64,000 bases of DNA from Archaeoglobus sulfaticallidus PM70-1 (GTDB taxonomy: Archaea; Halobacteriota; Archaeoglobi; Archaeoglobales; Archaeoglobaceae): the NCBI RefSeq assembly GCF_000385565.1, contig NC_021169.1:1532571-1596570 (forward strand), given 5' to 3'. The notes beneath the pieces are model-generated. The model was given only the letters and a program-made list of their open reading frames with translations, searched no databases and had not been told where the DNA came from. The stretch's first letter is position 1. Each line of letters opens with the position of its first letter. Both the position numbers and the translations under genes were made by a program. This document shows, piece after piece, positions 31,637 to 40,841 of this stretch.

Positions 31637-32866
31637 TCACATCGCAATGTTGAAACTAGATACTATTACTTTCACAGACTGAACGAACCAGTCAGGTGGG
31701 TAAATCGTTATCAATGTTATGAGCACTGTCAGAATTCCTACCAGGTTTGCTATTCCACTGCCCCATCCTCTTCCAAGCTCTCTGGCAAGTCTGAAGTAAT
31801 ATGGAACCGATATCGCCGAGTTTATAACCAGCAGAATTGCCAGCCACAGGTAGCCGGTGTTTACTATTGACAGAACTATGAACAGCTTGCTCCAGAATCC
31901 CATGAACGGTGGCATCCCAACGAAAGAGAAAGCTAATGCGAAGGTGACAGGTGAGCCAACCTCGTTTTTCTTTATGGCTGTGAAGAATCCTATCTTCCCT
32001 GCTGAGTTTGCCATTAGCTGCAGCAGAGCACCTGAGATGGCGAGATAGATGTAGTTGAGGTTTACTATAGCAACGAAGGTTGCAAGGACATACCCCATGT
32101 TCGCAACGGTTGAGTAACCAAGAACCCTGCCATGTTCCTTGCTTGTGAGTGCACCAATATTCCCAACGAACATCGATACTACTGCGAGCAAGGCCGAGAA
32201 CATTGTTATTGTTTCAAGCGCTGGATTTGCGGTGGAGATCAATATCTTGAAGGCAACGATGAATGGAACGAACTTGGCTATCGATGCTATGATCGAGATC
32301 GGTATCGGGTCTGCTGATGCGAACACATCCGGAACCCACTCGTGCAGGGGAGCAACTCCAACTTCCAATGCCAGGCCCAGTATCAGCATCACATATCCGA
32401 GCACATACAGTGCTGGATTCGATTGGTATGAATAGACTGTTATGAAAGCTCCGATTATGAAGAGAATCGTTGCAAGAACCATGAAGGTTATGTACTTTAT
32501 GCCGAGGTCGACTTTTGGCTCATCTCCAAGCATCACGAGCACATATGTTGGTACTGAAACCAGAACGAATGTTGCCATCAGTGTGGCAAAATCGTTTGTC
32601 ATGATTACGAGCAATGTTGCCACAGCCATTATCGCTGAAAGGGCGTAATCCACACCCTTAATCTGATTCTTCGTTATGTACAGCGTTATCAGGTTTAGTA
32701 TGGCTATGGCGAATATCAGGACACCATAGAAGTAAACATCAGGGCTCAATGTCAGCATCGCGGCAACCAAGGCTAGAATGCTCGCTATGAATCCAATCCG
32801 GGAATCTTTAAGCGAGAATATGGCTCCGAGGGTTAAAAGAATTATTGAAACGATTAACGCTTCCAT
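31637..32866 (-). CDS. fqoN: Fqo antiporter-like subunit FqoN (NuoN homologue)
   Basis: A 409-residue member of the Mrp-antiporter-like proton-pumping subunits. It has about 12 transmembrane segments with the family pattern GLALEVGVAPLHEWVPDVF (central proton-path Glu/His), ASIAKFVPFIVAF with the pore lysine, GRVLGYSTVANMGYVL and FVGMPPFMGFWSKLF. Fewer N-terminal helices than in FqoM and FqoL fit the NuoN identity. It lies directly after fqoL with GGGGTGGTTGTAA as ribosome site. Confidence 0.95.
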   Translation of the reverse strand: MEALIVSIILLTLGAIFSLKDSRIGFIASILALVAAMLTLSPDVYFYGVLIFAIAILNLITLYITKNQIKGVDYALSAIMAVATLLVIMTNDFATLMATFVLVSVPTYVLVMLGDEPKVDLGIKYITFMVLATILFIIGAFITVYSYQSNPALYVLGYVMLILGLALEVGVAPLHEWVPDVFASADPIPISIIASIAKFVPFIVAFKILISTANPALETITMFSALLAVVSMFVGNIGALTSKEHGRVLGYSTVANMGYVLATFVAIVNLNYIYLAISGALLQLMANSAGKIGFFTAIKKNEVGSPVTFALAFSFVGMPPFMGFWSKLFIVLSIVNTGYLWLAILLVINSAISVPYYFRLARELGRGWGSGIANLVGILTVLITLITIYPPDWFVQSVKVIVSSFNIAM

Positions 32867-34777
32867 TTACAACCACCCCATCACGGATATTGCTACTAGA
32901 ATAACCATCACCGAGCCCAAAACCATCTTTATGTAGGTTTTGAGGTACCCTGTCTGGATGCTTCTGATTCCGAGAGAATAGGTATCAAAGATCGATGGAA
33001 TTGCCTGATGTACGCATAAGTCTATGACCTTATTGCAGGCATCGACCACATCAGCTATAACCCAGCCAATTTTTGGAACGATGTAATCGTTCAGGAACGG
33101 CATGTACATTCTGTCTGTGAGGAAGTTTCCTATAGCTGAGAGAGATTTTATGCTCGGTTTGTACAACGCGAACAGGTAGGCTACTGTAACCAATGCTCCA
33201 ACGCTCATTGATGCAACCATGAATCCCTCTTCCACGAACTCAGCCTTCTCGTCGAGATGAAGGAGTATCACCGCAAGCAACACAAATTGCATTGATACCA
33301 TGATAGAATAGGCGAGCTTCATCAGTCCCCCGCCTTCCGTATGCTCATGGTGTGGGGTTTCTCCCTTGATAAAGTTCAGGCTCAGGAACTTCGCAAGGAA
33401 GCCTGAGTAAAATACTGAAACCAGAACCAGCAGGTAGAGTGGTAGCACGAGGTGCTCCTCCATCAGATGCTCCATCAGGCCATCCATAGCCGATTTAACC
33501 CAGTATGCTGTGAATGGAGGTATTCCGGCAAGAAATACTGTTGCTATGATGGTTACCAAGAATGCAACCTTCATCTTTTTCGCAAATTTCAGATTTCCGC
33601 TGCAGAACCTGTCATGAGTTGCATGGATTAGATGTCCAGCCACAAGGAAAAGCGATGCCTTGGCAAAGGCATGAACGATCAAATACCAGAAGGCAACGAT
33701 CAAAGCGATCTGACCGAGCCAGTAAGATGCTGATGCGCTGGCAAACATCAATCCCAGGCTCGACATGGTGGATGCCGCAAGCAGAACCTTTCTCTCCCTA
33801 AGCCCCAATGCTACCGTGGCTCCATACAAAGCAGAGATAAGTCCGAGGAACAGTATGAAGAGGTAGATTGCCTCGATGGCTGGCAGCTCCATTGTCCATG
33901 GCTGGATATACCATGAGATCCTCATGAACAGATAGGTTCCCGCTGCAACCATTGTTGCCGAATGGAGCAAAGCGCTAACCGTTGTTGGACCTGTCATGGC
34001 TGTCATCAACCACTCGCTGAAAGGTAGCTGTGCAGATTTAGTGAACGGACCCATCATGAACATAATGAAGAGCAGTACTGTACCGGCATAGCCTATTTTC
34101 TCGAACATGCTGTGCCAGGGTATCGAATGAATGTCGAGCGTTCCCGTCAGTGCATATATTGCTGCTATTGCAAAGAACATTGGCATATCTCCGAACCTTA
34201 TCGTTGAAATTGCTCTCCAGCCTCCAAAGCTCGGAGACCAGCTCATCTCAAGCGGTCCAACCTTTCTGCCCTTTGTCCCGACGAAGGCTATGTCATCGTC
34301 ATCCCTGAACCAGTGTCCAATCAGCCCCCATGAGGCTATGCCAAGTCCTTCCCATCCTATCAGCAAGGTAAATAGATTGTCGCTATAGACGACCATCAGC
34401 ATAGAGGCTGTGAATGTGTTGAAGAAGAACCAGTACCATCCAAGCCTGTAGTCGTCTTTCATGTATTCCAAGCCATAAACACCGATCAGGAAGGCGATGA
34501 ATGCCGTTAAGGCACCCATGTACTTGCTCAGGTAATCAACAACGAACACGAAGTTGATGTTGAATGATTCAATCCACGGGTATGAGTAGAACCCCTCTTC
34601 AAAGTTGAACAGGATGTTTAGTGTTATGAGTAGTGATACAAATAGCCCCAGTACTGAGAGGTACGGCAGCTTTCTCGCCCAGCTTTCTCCTGGCCTGTAG
34701 ATCCATGCAAGGGCTATCGGTATGCTTGAGATCACTGGAGTTAAAAAGAGGATAGCAAATTGTAGAATCTCATTCAT
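32867..34777 (-). CDS. fqoL: Fqo antiporter-like subunit FqoL (NuoL homologue)
   Basis: The 636-residue largest membrane subunit. It contains LLIGWEGLGIASWGLIGHW, PFTKSAQLPFSEWL with the pore Lys, TTVSALLHSATMVAAGTYL, LAASTMSSLGLMF and HAFAKASLFLVAGHLIHATHD. The C-terminal extension, including the horizontal connecting helix of NuoL, is represented by the final 130 residues (LTDRMYMPFLNDYIVPKIG onwards). It pumps protons. The stop and start of neighbouring fqo genes nearly touch, consistent with translational coupling. Confidence 0.96.
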   Translation of the reverse strand: MNEILQFAILFLTPVISSIPIALAWIYRPGESWARKLPYLSVLGLFVSLLITLNILFNFEEGFYSYPWIESFNINFVFVVDYLSKYMGALTAFIAFLIGVYGLEYMKDDYRLGWYWFFFNTFTASMLMVVYSDNLFTLLIGWEGLGIASWGLIGHWFRDDDDIAFVGTKGRKVGPLEMSWSPSFGGWRAISTIRFGDMPMFFAIAAIYALTGTLDIHSIPWHSMFEKIGYAGTVLLFIMFMMGPFTKSAQLPFSEWLMTAMTGPTTVSALLHSATMVAAGTYLFMRISWYIQPWTMELPAIEAIYLFILFLGLISALYGATVALGLRERKVLLAASTMSSLGLMFASASASYWLGQIALIVAFWYLIVHAFAKASLFLVAGHLIHATHDRFCSGNLKFAKKMKVAFLVTIIATVFLAGIPPFTAYWVKSAMDGLMEHLMEEHLVLPLYLLVLVSVFYSGFLAKFLSLNFIKGETPHHEHTEGGGLMKLAYSIMVSMQFVLLAVILLHLDEKAEFVEEGFMVASMSVGALVTVAYLFALYKPSIKSLSAIGNFLTDRMYMPFLNDYIVPKIGWVIADVVDACNKVIDLCVHQAIPSIFDTYSLGIRSIQTGYLKTYIKMVLGSVMVILVAISVMGWL

Positions 34778-36216
34778 TAAATTCCACCCCCAATTACGGC
34801 TTTAAGCCCATTAAGAAGGACTGTTACGAGCGGTGGGAATATGAACAGTATCGAGAGTATTCCTATCATGTACAGCGGAACATCGAGATACCTGCTAACC
34901 TTCGGTCTGCTCATCTCCTTGGGCAGACCATAGAACACTCTCTTGAGCGTGTAGAAGCTGTACCATCCTGAGAGTATGAATATGAACACCACCGCTACGA
35001 TCAGCGGTAGCTCTGACATCAGATTGCTGCCAAACACATCAACAATCCCTCTGAGAATGAAGAATTCGCCGAACATTCCTATTGTGAGAATTCCTCCGAG
35101 GTTCATGAAGCCCATTAGCGTTGCGTTAGATATCGATGGGACATATTCATGCAATCCGCCCATCTTTCTCAAGTCCCTTAAACCATGATATACTGCTATT
35201 ATACCACCGGCACCCATGAAGAGGATCGACTTTCCGAATGCATGGGACATGTACTGGATAACAACCCCTATCAGGCCATAGGTTCCGAGACAGAGCCCTA
35301 TCAGGATATACCCCATCTGTGAAACCGTCGAATATGCAAGCAATCTCTTGTAGTCAGTTTGCTTGAAAACAGCAAATCCAGCATATATGCTTGAGATGAT
35401 TGCATAAACCAGTATTATATCTCTGTAAGTGCTGATGAAAGACGGATCTATCAGATAAACCCTCAGCAGTATGTAGCCAGCCAGACCGACTGTCAGGGGG
35501 CTTAGCAACGCACTAACGGGAGTTGGAGCTTCTGCATGTGCCCAAGGGAGCCATATGTGCGGCCCGAGACCCGGAAGCTTGATGAGCATCCCAATGAATA
35601 TCAGAAGCCATGCAGTGAAGGATATGAACGATATGTCCTTTATTGCGAAGCTTGAGTTGTCCAGTCCCGCGATTATGAAACCTATGAGCGTTAAAACTCC
35701 AGCCACATTTGTCCAGATGAAGTACAGTACTGCAACCCATCTTCTGTTTCCGTAGCCGTACAGGTATATCAGCAAGAATGATGTGATCAGCGAAATCTCG
35801 AGGAAAATGTAGAGCAAAACGAAGTTTCCGCTGTAAACGAGCCAGAGCATTGAGACTGCATAGAACCCATAGATGATTATGTATTTCCTGTACTCGCTCT
35901 CACCATACCCCATCTCCTCGAACCTGTGCAGCATGTAAGGCAGGGAGTAGTATCCAACCATCGCTGATACAAGACACACGGTCAGCCCAATCGCGTTAGA
36001 AATTGGGTCAATCAGCAGATAGAAGTCACCAATGGGTCTGGATAACTCAGCAAGAATGATGTTCTGCTTATCCATTGTAAACAACCCGGCAAAGGCTACC
36101 ACGAATGGAACTAGGAATGAGAGAGATACGATATGCGTTGCTTTCTTTGGTGACAGAGATGGTGCAACCAGCGATGCAATAACCGGAACGATCAAGCTGT
36201 AAACAAGGAGGTTCAA
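34777..36216 (-). CDS. fqoM: Fqo antiporter-like subunit FqoM (NuoM homologue)
   Basis: A 479-residue membrane subunit with about 14 helices. Family features are FVLLYIFLEISLITSFLLI (Glu in helix 5), GMLIKLPGLGPHIWLPWAHAEAPTPVSALLS, LLAYSTVSQMGYILIGL, and HAFGKSILFMGAGGIIA. This is a NuoM-like proton-pumping unit. It begins with TTG at 36216, preceded by GGGGGTGATACGC and overlapping the fqoK stop, and it shares its last base with the fqoL start codon region. Confidence 0.95.
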   Translation of the reverse strand: MNLLVYSLIVPVIASLVAPSLSPKKATHIVSLSFLVPFVVAFAGLFTMDKQNIILAELSRPIGDFYLLIDPISNAIGLTVCLVSAMVGYYSLPYMLHRFEEMGYGESEYRKYIIIYGFYAVSMLWLVYSGNFVLLYIFLEISLITSFLLIYLYGYGNRRWVAVLYFIWTNVAGVLTLIGFIIAGLDNSSFAIKDISFISFTAWLLIFIGMLIKLPGLGPHIWLPWAHAEAPTPVSALLSPLTVGLAGYILLRVYLIDPSFISTYRDIILVYAIISSIYAGFAVFKQTDYKRLLAYSTVSQMGYILIGLCLGTYGLIGVVIQYMSHAFGKSILFMGAGGIIAVYHGLRDLRKMGGLHEYVPSISNATLMGFMNLGGILTIGMFGEFFILRGIVDVFGSNLMSELPLIVAVVFIFILSGWYSFYTLKRVFYGLPKEMSRPKVSRYLDVPLYMIGILSILFIFPPLVTVLLNGLKAVIGGGI

Positions 36217-36530
36217 AGCGTATCACCCCCTACAGAAATCGAATCCACTGAGATGTCCTTCTTAATCCTGTCAAGCTTTACAATGGCTCCAATAAGAATC
36301 AAAAGCTCACTGCTGCTCGTAAACACTGTAATTACAGCGAGCATGAAACTCTCACTGATCAGTGATTTTATCGAAAAGAGAGGAATCAAAGCCAGAAAGA
36401 CCGCCCCGAACATCATCTCCAGTGAGATCAGGAGTCTTATCAGGTCTTTGCTGGATATCGCCATCGTGTATCCTACCATCAACACAAGCACAGAGGTTAT
36501 CAAAACAACAGCTACATCAATCAACCCCAT
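36213..36530 (-). CDS. fqoK: Fqo membrane subunit FqoK (NuoK homologue)
   Basis: A 105-residue subunit with three transmembrane helices. The pattern SKDLIRLLISLEMMFGAVFLAL, with the conserved Glu in helix 2, matches NuoK (LLxSLExMxNAxxL), and the third helix carries SSELLILIGAIVKL in the place of the family's xAxExAIGLA. It overlaps fqoJ at its start and fqoM at its end by a few bases, consistent with tight coupling in the proton-translocating module. Confidence 0.92.
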   Translation of the reverse strand: MGLIDVAVVLITSVLVLMVGYTMAISSKDLIRLLISLEMMFGAVFLALIPLFSIKSLISESFMLAVITVFTSSSELLILIGAIVKLDRIKKDISVDSISVGGDTL

Positions 36531-36987
36531 CCCCCCTTGAAACGAGCATAACGGAAAGCATCAGCAGAATCATCAGCGAGATCAACGCTGCTATTACCGT
36601 AACATACTCTGAACCGAGTGCAAGATCTGGCTTGCTAAGAGATACAACCTCAGAGTTCGAGTAGAAGACATAACCCAGCACTGCTGCTGTAACAGCAGAT
36701 GGTATCAGCCAAGCCTTTGATAGCTGAGTTTTCGGTTTGAACTTATAAACTGCTGCAAGTGCAACCGTTACGATGCCAATGGCTCCGACGAATATAAATA
36801 CAATCAGAACGAAAACTTCCTGTACATCAGCCATAGCATAGATGGTTGCTATCGATATCATTGTCAGTGCCATGTACAGGGCAGAGTAGAAGTTGTCTTT
36901 GGTAAGGAGAGCACCCAGTGATGATAGAAATGCGATCGCTGCCAAAGCCAGCAGGACATAAATCTCAATCACCATGCTTTGAACCAT
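36517..36987 (-). CDS. fqoJ: Fqo membrane subunit FqoJ (NuoJ homologue), first gene of the operon
   Basis: A 156-residue subunit with five transmembrane helices. DNFYSALYMALTMISIATIYA and EVFVLIVFIFVGAIGIVTVALA correspond to the NuoJ helices around the conserved pi-bulge. It heads an eleven-gene operon J-K-M-L-N-A-BC-D-H-I-F with few or no intergenic gaps. A TATA-like AACTTATTAATTA lies about 25 bases before ATG 36987 on the minus strand, in the divergent region shared with the zinc-ribbon gene at 37261. Confidence 0.92.
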   Translation of the reverse strand: MVQSMVIEIYVLLALAAIAFLSSLGALLTKDNFYSALYMALTMISIATIYAMADVQEVFVLIVFIFVGAIGIVTVALAAVYKFKPKTQLSKAWLIPSAVTAAVLGYVFYSNSEVVSLSKPDLALGSEYVTVIAALISLMILLMLSVMLVSRGDGVD

Positions 36988-37124
36988 ATTTAGATAATTA
37001 ATAAGTTTTACTATTTCTTTTTAGGGAGTTATTACAAGATCATAAATGATTAATTAAGTTAATTTTTTATAGGGTTGATTAGATACCAATTTTATAAAAA
37101 GTATATCTCTTAAATTCTAATAAA

Positions 37125-37199
37125 ATGGTACAGGCGGAAAAGAATAAAAAAGAATATATAGCTCCCTACGAACTTTGGATAGCTAAAACTAAGACCTGA
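37125..37199 (+). CDS. 24-residue candidate small ORF in the divergent region before the zinc-ribbon gene
   Basis: ATG 37125 to TGA 37197-37199, reading MVQAEKNKKEYIAPYELW then a short basic tail. A TTTATAAAAA box lies about 30 bases upstream. It is charged and has protein-like composition, but it is too short to classify. It may be a leader peptide or chance. The zinc-ribbon gene begins 61 bases later, after a separate AATATATAC promoter-like sequence and its own GGGGGTAA ribosome site. Confidence 0.25.
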   Translation: MVQAEKNKKEYIAPYELWIAKTKT

Positions 37200-37260
37200 G
37201 AAAAATATTTAAAGAGAATTAACTACATTATTAATATATACAAAATTAGGGGGTAATTCA

Positions 37261-37728
37261 ATGGTTAAGCTCTGCAAAATTTGTGGCGAAGAAATTGTCG
37301 GTGGGAAGTTCGAGGACTATGAGACATGCCCTATTTGTGGAGACATTCTCGACGATATAATCGCCAAATATCTTGAAATGGTGGCGATGAAGTGTGCCCA
37401 GCAAGAATTCGATGGAATAACGCTGAACATGATCATCAAATATCTCGACGAGGTGGTGGATTGGGTTGAATTCTTTGAAGATTTAGAAGAATTCTCCTCA
37501 GATGCGAAATATTATGAAAGGTTTAGAATGGTTTTAAATAAGCTCGATTTAGACAGGGTTTGGTTTGAGAAGATAATAAAAGAGAATTATAAAACCTGTC
37601 CCGCATGCGGAGCTGATTTTACGAGACAGTGTTTGGATATTGAAAAAGATGGTGACTGGGTTAAGGTTTACTGCGGGACATGTGGTAAGTTAATTTCGAA
37701 GCATTACGCTCCTAAAACTGAGCTTTAA
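37261..37728 (+). CDS. Zinc-ribbon protein of unknown function
   Basis: A 155-residue acidic protein with two terminal zinc-binding regions. The N-terminus has CKICGEE and CPICGD (C-x2-C, 16 residues, C-x2-C), and the C-terminus has CPACGADF and CGTCGK. Between them is a helical domain rich in acidic and aromatic residues (EVVDWVEFFEDLEEF). Such bracketed zinc ribbons occur in nucleic-acid or protein-binding adaptors. AGGGGGTAATTCA precedes the ATG. DUF22 follows 16 bases after the stop, so they form an operon. I do not recognise the family. Confidence 0.85.
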   Translation: MVKLCKICGEEIVGGKFEDYETCPICGDILDDIIAKYLEMVAMKCAQQEFDGITLNMIIKYLDEVVDWVEFFEDLEEFSSDAKYYERFRMVLNKLDLDRVWFEKIIKENYKTCPACGADFTRQCLDIEKDGDWVKVYCGTCGKLISKHYAPKTEL

Positions 37729-37744
37729 ATTTTGGAGGGATTTT

Positions 37745-38170
37745 ATGCCAGAAGTTAGAATTGTTTATAGGGATGAGAAAACTGGAGAGTTGAAAGCCGA
37801 AATAGTCGATACTGAAGACTATGAATTCACCATAGCAACCAGAGGAAGCTGGAAAATGTTGATAGCAGATGAAGATGTCGAATTCAAAGCTGGAGAGGTT
37901 AAGCCTGTAAGGATAAGGAGAACTCCTCTTCCAAGGGAGTCTATTGTTTTGAGGTGTCCTGTTACAAGGCACGCTTTTGGTTATGTGGCTTCGTTAGGAA
38001 GGAGGGGGGAGCCACAGCCCATAGAAGAAGACAGAGAATTGAATTATGTGATTTTTAAAGCCCTTGATAATGGAACAATCAGGAAAGGGGATCTAATAGG
38101 TGTCGTTAACATATTCCCAGTGATGATGGTAAGAAGAGCAAAGAAACCTAAGAAAGTGAGAGAGGAATAA
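37745..38170 (+). CDS. DUF22 family protein
   Basis: A 141-residue protein that begins PEVRIVYRDEKTGELKA and contains FTIATRGSWKMLIADEDVEF and the KPVRIRRTPLP turn, which together resemble the archaeal DUF22 family described mainly from Archaeoglobus and methanogens. It is mostly beta-strand by pattern, with a basic C-terminal tail (RRAKKPKKVRE). The function is unknown. GGAGGGATTTT precedes the ATG, and it is co-transcribed with the zinc-ribbon gene. Confidence 0.82.
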   Translation: MPEVRIVYRDEKTGELKAEIVDTEDYEFTIATRGSWKMLIADEDVEFKAGEVKPVRIRRTPLPRESIVLRCPVTRHAFGYVASLGRRGEPQPIEEDRELNYVIFKALDNGTIRKGDLIGVVNIFPVMMVRRAKKPKKVREE

Positions 38171-38260
38171 TTTCAAGAATGCCATTACAATAAGATTTTT
38201 GATATTTTTATTTTGTTTGTATTCTGTGGTGACAAATTTGTTTTAAGCCGATACTATTCG

Positions 38261-38273
38261 AATACCCGGTATT
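38261..38273 (+). promoter_or_regulatory. Palindrome upstream of the luciferase-like oxidoreductase promoter
   Basis: AATACCCGGTATT has 6-base arms AATACC/GGTATT around one central base. It lies about 13 bases upstream of the TATA-like box, where an archaeal activator or BRE-proximal regulator would sit. No second copy was noticed in the window. Confidence 0.4.
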
Positions 38274-38284
38274 GAATTAGCAAC

Positions 38285-38293
38285 GGATAAATA
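38285..38293 (+). promoter_or_regulatory. TATA-like promoter of the luciferase-like oxidoreductase gene
   Basis: The GGATAAATA stretch is centred about 26 bases before the ATG at 38316, consistent with a leaderless transcript from that ATG. The TTG at 38301 is then an unlikely start. Confidence 0.45.
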
Positions 38294-38315
38294 GTCGTTT
38301 TTGCGAGAGGGTGTC

Positions 38316-39398
38316 ATGAGGTTCGGAACAGTTGCCCCAACTTTCCCGCCAATATCTGAAGTGTCCAAAACGGCTAAAAGGCTGGAGGAGAAAGGTTACT
38401 CATCGCTTTGGTTTGCAGACCACCTGATGGGTTGGTATCCCCATGATCTGTGGAAAGAGACTGTATTCGCCATGAAATATCCATCATGCCATATGTTTTA
38501 CGATGCGTTCTGTGCCATCTGCTATGCCTCCACATCCACAGAGAGAATAAACCTGGGAACCGGAGTGACCGAGGTGTTCAGGAGGCATCCTGCTGTACTA
38601 CTGCAGCAAGCAGTTACAGCAGATCATGCAACAAACGGCAGATTTATTTTGGGTATTGGAGCTGGAGAGGCTGAGAACACCGTTCCGTACGGTATTGAGT
38701 TCAAAAATCATGTCTCGAGGCTTGAAGAGGCTCTTGAGTTGATGAAAATCATGCTGGAAACTGACTATGGGGAGACAATAAACTTTGAAGGAAGATTCTA
38801 TCGGTTCAGGAATGCTGTCTTCGATTTGAAGCCGATCAGAAAGGTACCGATCTGGATTGGTGCACATGGAGACAGGATGCTTAAGCTCACAGCAAAATAT
38901 GGTGACGGATGGTTACCAACCACAATCCCCCCAGAGGAGTACGCAAGAAAGGCGGAAAAACTCGATCAATATGCTGGAGACAAAACCATAGAGAAGGCTC
39001 TCTTTGTAAGCCTCGTTATAGATGAAAGCGAGAAAGGAGTTGAGAATATTCTAAGGCAGCCGATAATGAAGGTTCATGCTTTACTCCTGCCATCAGAGTA
39101 CTACAGGCAACTTGGCTACGAGCACCCGCTCGGAAAGTTCTATGGCCTACTGGATTACATCCCGACCAACTACAACAAAGAGGAGATCCTGAGCCTCGTT
39201 GAAAAAATACCTGATGAGGTCGTCAGGCTCGCCTATGTTGCCGGAACGCTTGAGGAAGTAATTCAGAAATTCGATGAGTATGCCAGGGCTGGAGTTGAGC
39301 ATTTTGTTATCTGGAACCTGACATACTTCGGAGATGTTACGAAGCTGAAAACATCCTACCAGCTAATAGACGAACTGATGACACACTTCAAAAGCTGA
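38316..39398 (+). CDS. Luciferase-like F420-dependent oxidoreductase
   Basis: A 360-residue TIM-barrel protein of the bacterial luciferase-like family that uses F420 (Mer, F420-dependent glucose-6-phosphate and alcohol dehydrogenase, mycobacterial ketoreductases). Typical stretches are RFGTVAPTFPPISEV, GYSSLWFADHLMGWYP, INLGTGVTEVFRRHPAVLLQQ, GRFILGIGAGEAEN, PIWIGAHGDRMLKL and KYGDGWLPT. It is longer than methylene-tetrahydromethanopterin reductase (about 330), and the WFADHLMGW motif is closer to the ketoreductase-like branch, so Mer identity is not claimed. The substrate is unknown. Promoter and palindrome upstream indicate its own regulated transcript. Confidence 0.88.
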   Translation: MRFGTVAPTFPPISEVSKTAKRLEEKGYSSLWFADHLMGWYPHDLWKETVFAMKYPSCHMFYDAFCAICYASTSTERINLGTGVTEVFRRHPAVLLQQAVTADHATNGRFILGIGAGEAENTVPYGIEFKNHVSRLEEALELMKIMLETDYGETINFEGRFYRFRNAVFDLKPIRKVPIWIGAHGDRMLKLTAKYGDGWLPTTIPPEEYARKAEKLDQYAGDKTIEKALFVSLVIDESEKGVENILRQPIMKVHALLLPSEYYRQLGYEHPLGKFYGLLDYIPTNYNKEEILSLVEKIPDEVVRLAYVAGTLEEVIQKFDEYARAGVEHFVIWNLTYFGDVTKLKTSYQLIDELMTHFKS

Positions 39399-39558
39399 AA
39401 CACAATAAAATACCGATAAAAATAATTATCTATCATTATTTTTTCTTTACGGGCTTTAAATTCTTCCATTGCTTAATTAGAAAAGTTTTTCTACCTTTGA
39501 TAGAAGCCCTTTACATCAAAAACGCAGTGAGATTGATTCCATCCAGGGGGTTGAATAA

Positions 39559-40707
39559 ATGGTTAAAATAAATCCAGAGTATTTTGAGGTAGTGAAAGAG
39601 TTTGGAGCAGAGAGTTCCCTGAAGTGCTACCAGTGCGGGACCTGCACAGGAATCTGCCCGGTATCAACAACCGATCAGAACTTTCCCAGAAGGTTTGTGC
39701 TCTACAGCCAGCTTGGCATTGAGGAAAAGCTTCTTGATGCTCCTGAAGCATGGCTCTGTTTGTCATGCAAGCTCTGCACAGAGTTCTGCCCAAGGGATGC
39801 GCAGCCGAGCGAGGTTATGCTCGCCATCAAGAGAATGGCCGTTGAGAGCGGCAATACTCCACCATACATCAGGGACTTCTTCACGAACATACACAAGCAG
39901 AAAAACCCATGGGGCCTGGGTAAGTTCAAGAGGGAAGACTGGGTTAAGAAAGCTGATGCTGAGGTTCCAAAGGTCAAGGACAATCCGGAATTCGAATGGC
40001 TGTGGTTCGTTGGATGTGCCCACAGCTTTGACAACAGAAACATCGAGGTTACAAAGAAGCTCGCGAGAATTCTCAACGATATTGGTGTGAACTTCGCGAT
40101 ACTCGGAAGGGAAGAGGGATGCTGCGGAAACGATGTCAGAAGAGCTGGAGAGGAGGGGCTTTTTGAGCTGCTGATGGACGAGAATGCTAAAACTTTCGAC
40201 AAGTACGGAGTGGAAAGGCTGTTCACTCACTCCCCGCACTGCTTTAACGCTTTTAAGAATGAGTACGAGGGGTATGAAGTCAAGCTGATTCTTGAAATAA
40301 TTTATGATGCGATAAAAAGTGGAAAGCTTGAACTCAAAAAGCCAATAAACAAGAAGGTAACCTACCACGACTCCTGCTTCCTCGGCAGATACAACAAGAT
40401 ATACGACCTCCCTAGAGAGATCCTGCAGATGATTCCGGGTGTCGAGCTTGTGGAGATGAAGAGCAACAGGGAGATGTCTCTCTGCTGTGGTGGAGGTGCT
40501 GGAAACATAGTTGGAGACTACGAAGGGGAGATCCAGCCAGCGAGAGTTAGAGCAATTGAAGCTGCCGAATCTGGTGCAGAAATTCTCGCAGTAGCCTGTC
40601 CGTTCTGCCTGCTGATGTTAGAGGATGGAGTCAAGATGGAGAAGGTGGATGACAGAGTAACTGTCAAGGATATAATCGAGCTTATTTACGAGTCAGCATA
40701 CGAGTGA
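39559..40707 (+). CDS. HdrD-like iron-sulfur oxidoreductase with two CCG domains
   Basis: A 382-residue protein with two N-terminal [4Fe-4S] motifs (CYQCGTCTGICP and CLSCKLCTEFCP), followed by two cysteine-rich CCG domains: GCAHSF...EGCCGND and DSCFLGR...LCCGGGAGN...ACPFC. Such domains bind the non-cubane clusters of heterodisulfide reductase HdrB/HdrD and are also found in DsrK and TmcB-like proteins. Sulfate-reducing Archaeoglobales carry several that link quinol or thiol pools to electron acceptors. No cytochrome or HdrE-like partner is adjacent, so its membrane partner is unknown. GGGGTTGAATAA precedes the ATG. The 160-base region upstream holds a promoter but no gene. Confidence 0.9.
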   Translation: MVKINPEYFEVVKEFGAESSLKCYQCGTCTGICPVSTTDQNFPRRFVLYSQLGIEEKLLDAPEAWLCLSCKLCTEFCPRDAQPSEVMLAIKRMAVESGNTPPYIRDFFTNIHKQKNPWGLGKFKREDWVKKADAEVPKVKDNPEFEWLWFVGCAHSFDNRNIEVTKKLARILNDIGVNFAILGREEGCCGNDVRRAGEEGLFELLMDENAKTFDKYGVERLFTHSPHCFNAFKNEYEGYEVKLILEIIYDAIKSGKLELKKPINKKVTYHDSCFLGRYNKIYDLPREILQMIPGVELVEMKSNREMSLCCGGGAGNIVGDYEGEIQPARVRAIEAAESGAEILAVACPFCLLMLEDGVKMEKVDDRVTVKDIIELIYESAYE

Positions 40708-40841
40708 TTTCTTCATTTTTTGCTATTTGGTCATTTTACAATATTTTTGAATTTTTGAATTTTTATTGCTTAATCTGCTACTTAAGTTAGCTGTGATGAC
40801 AATAATCCTACCATCTGCTGTAAAGTGGAAAAGAAAGCAAG

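Noticed and set aside
38316-39398. Assignment as Mer (methylenetetrahydromethanopterin reductase)
   Set aside because: The length and the WFADHLMGW motif fit other F420-dependent luciferase-like enzymes better. Mer cannot be claimed from reading alone.
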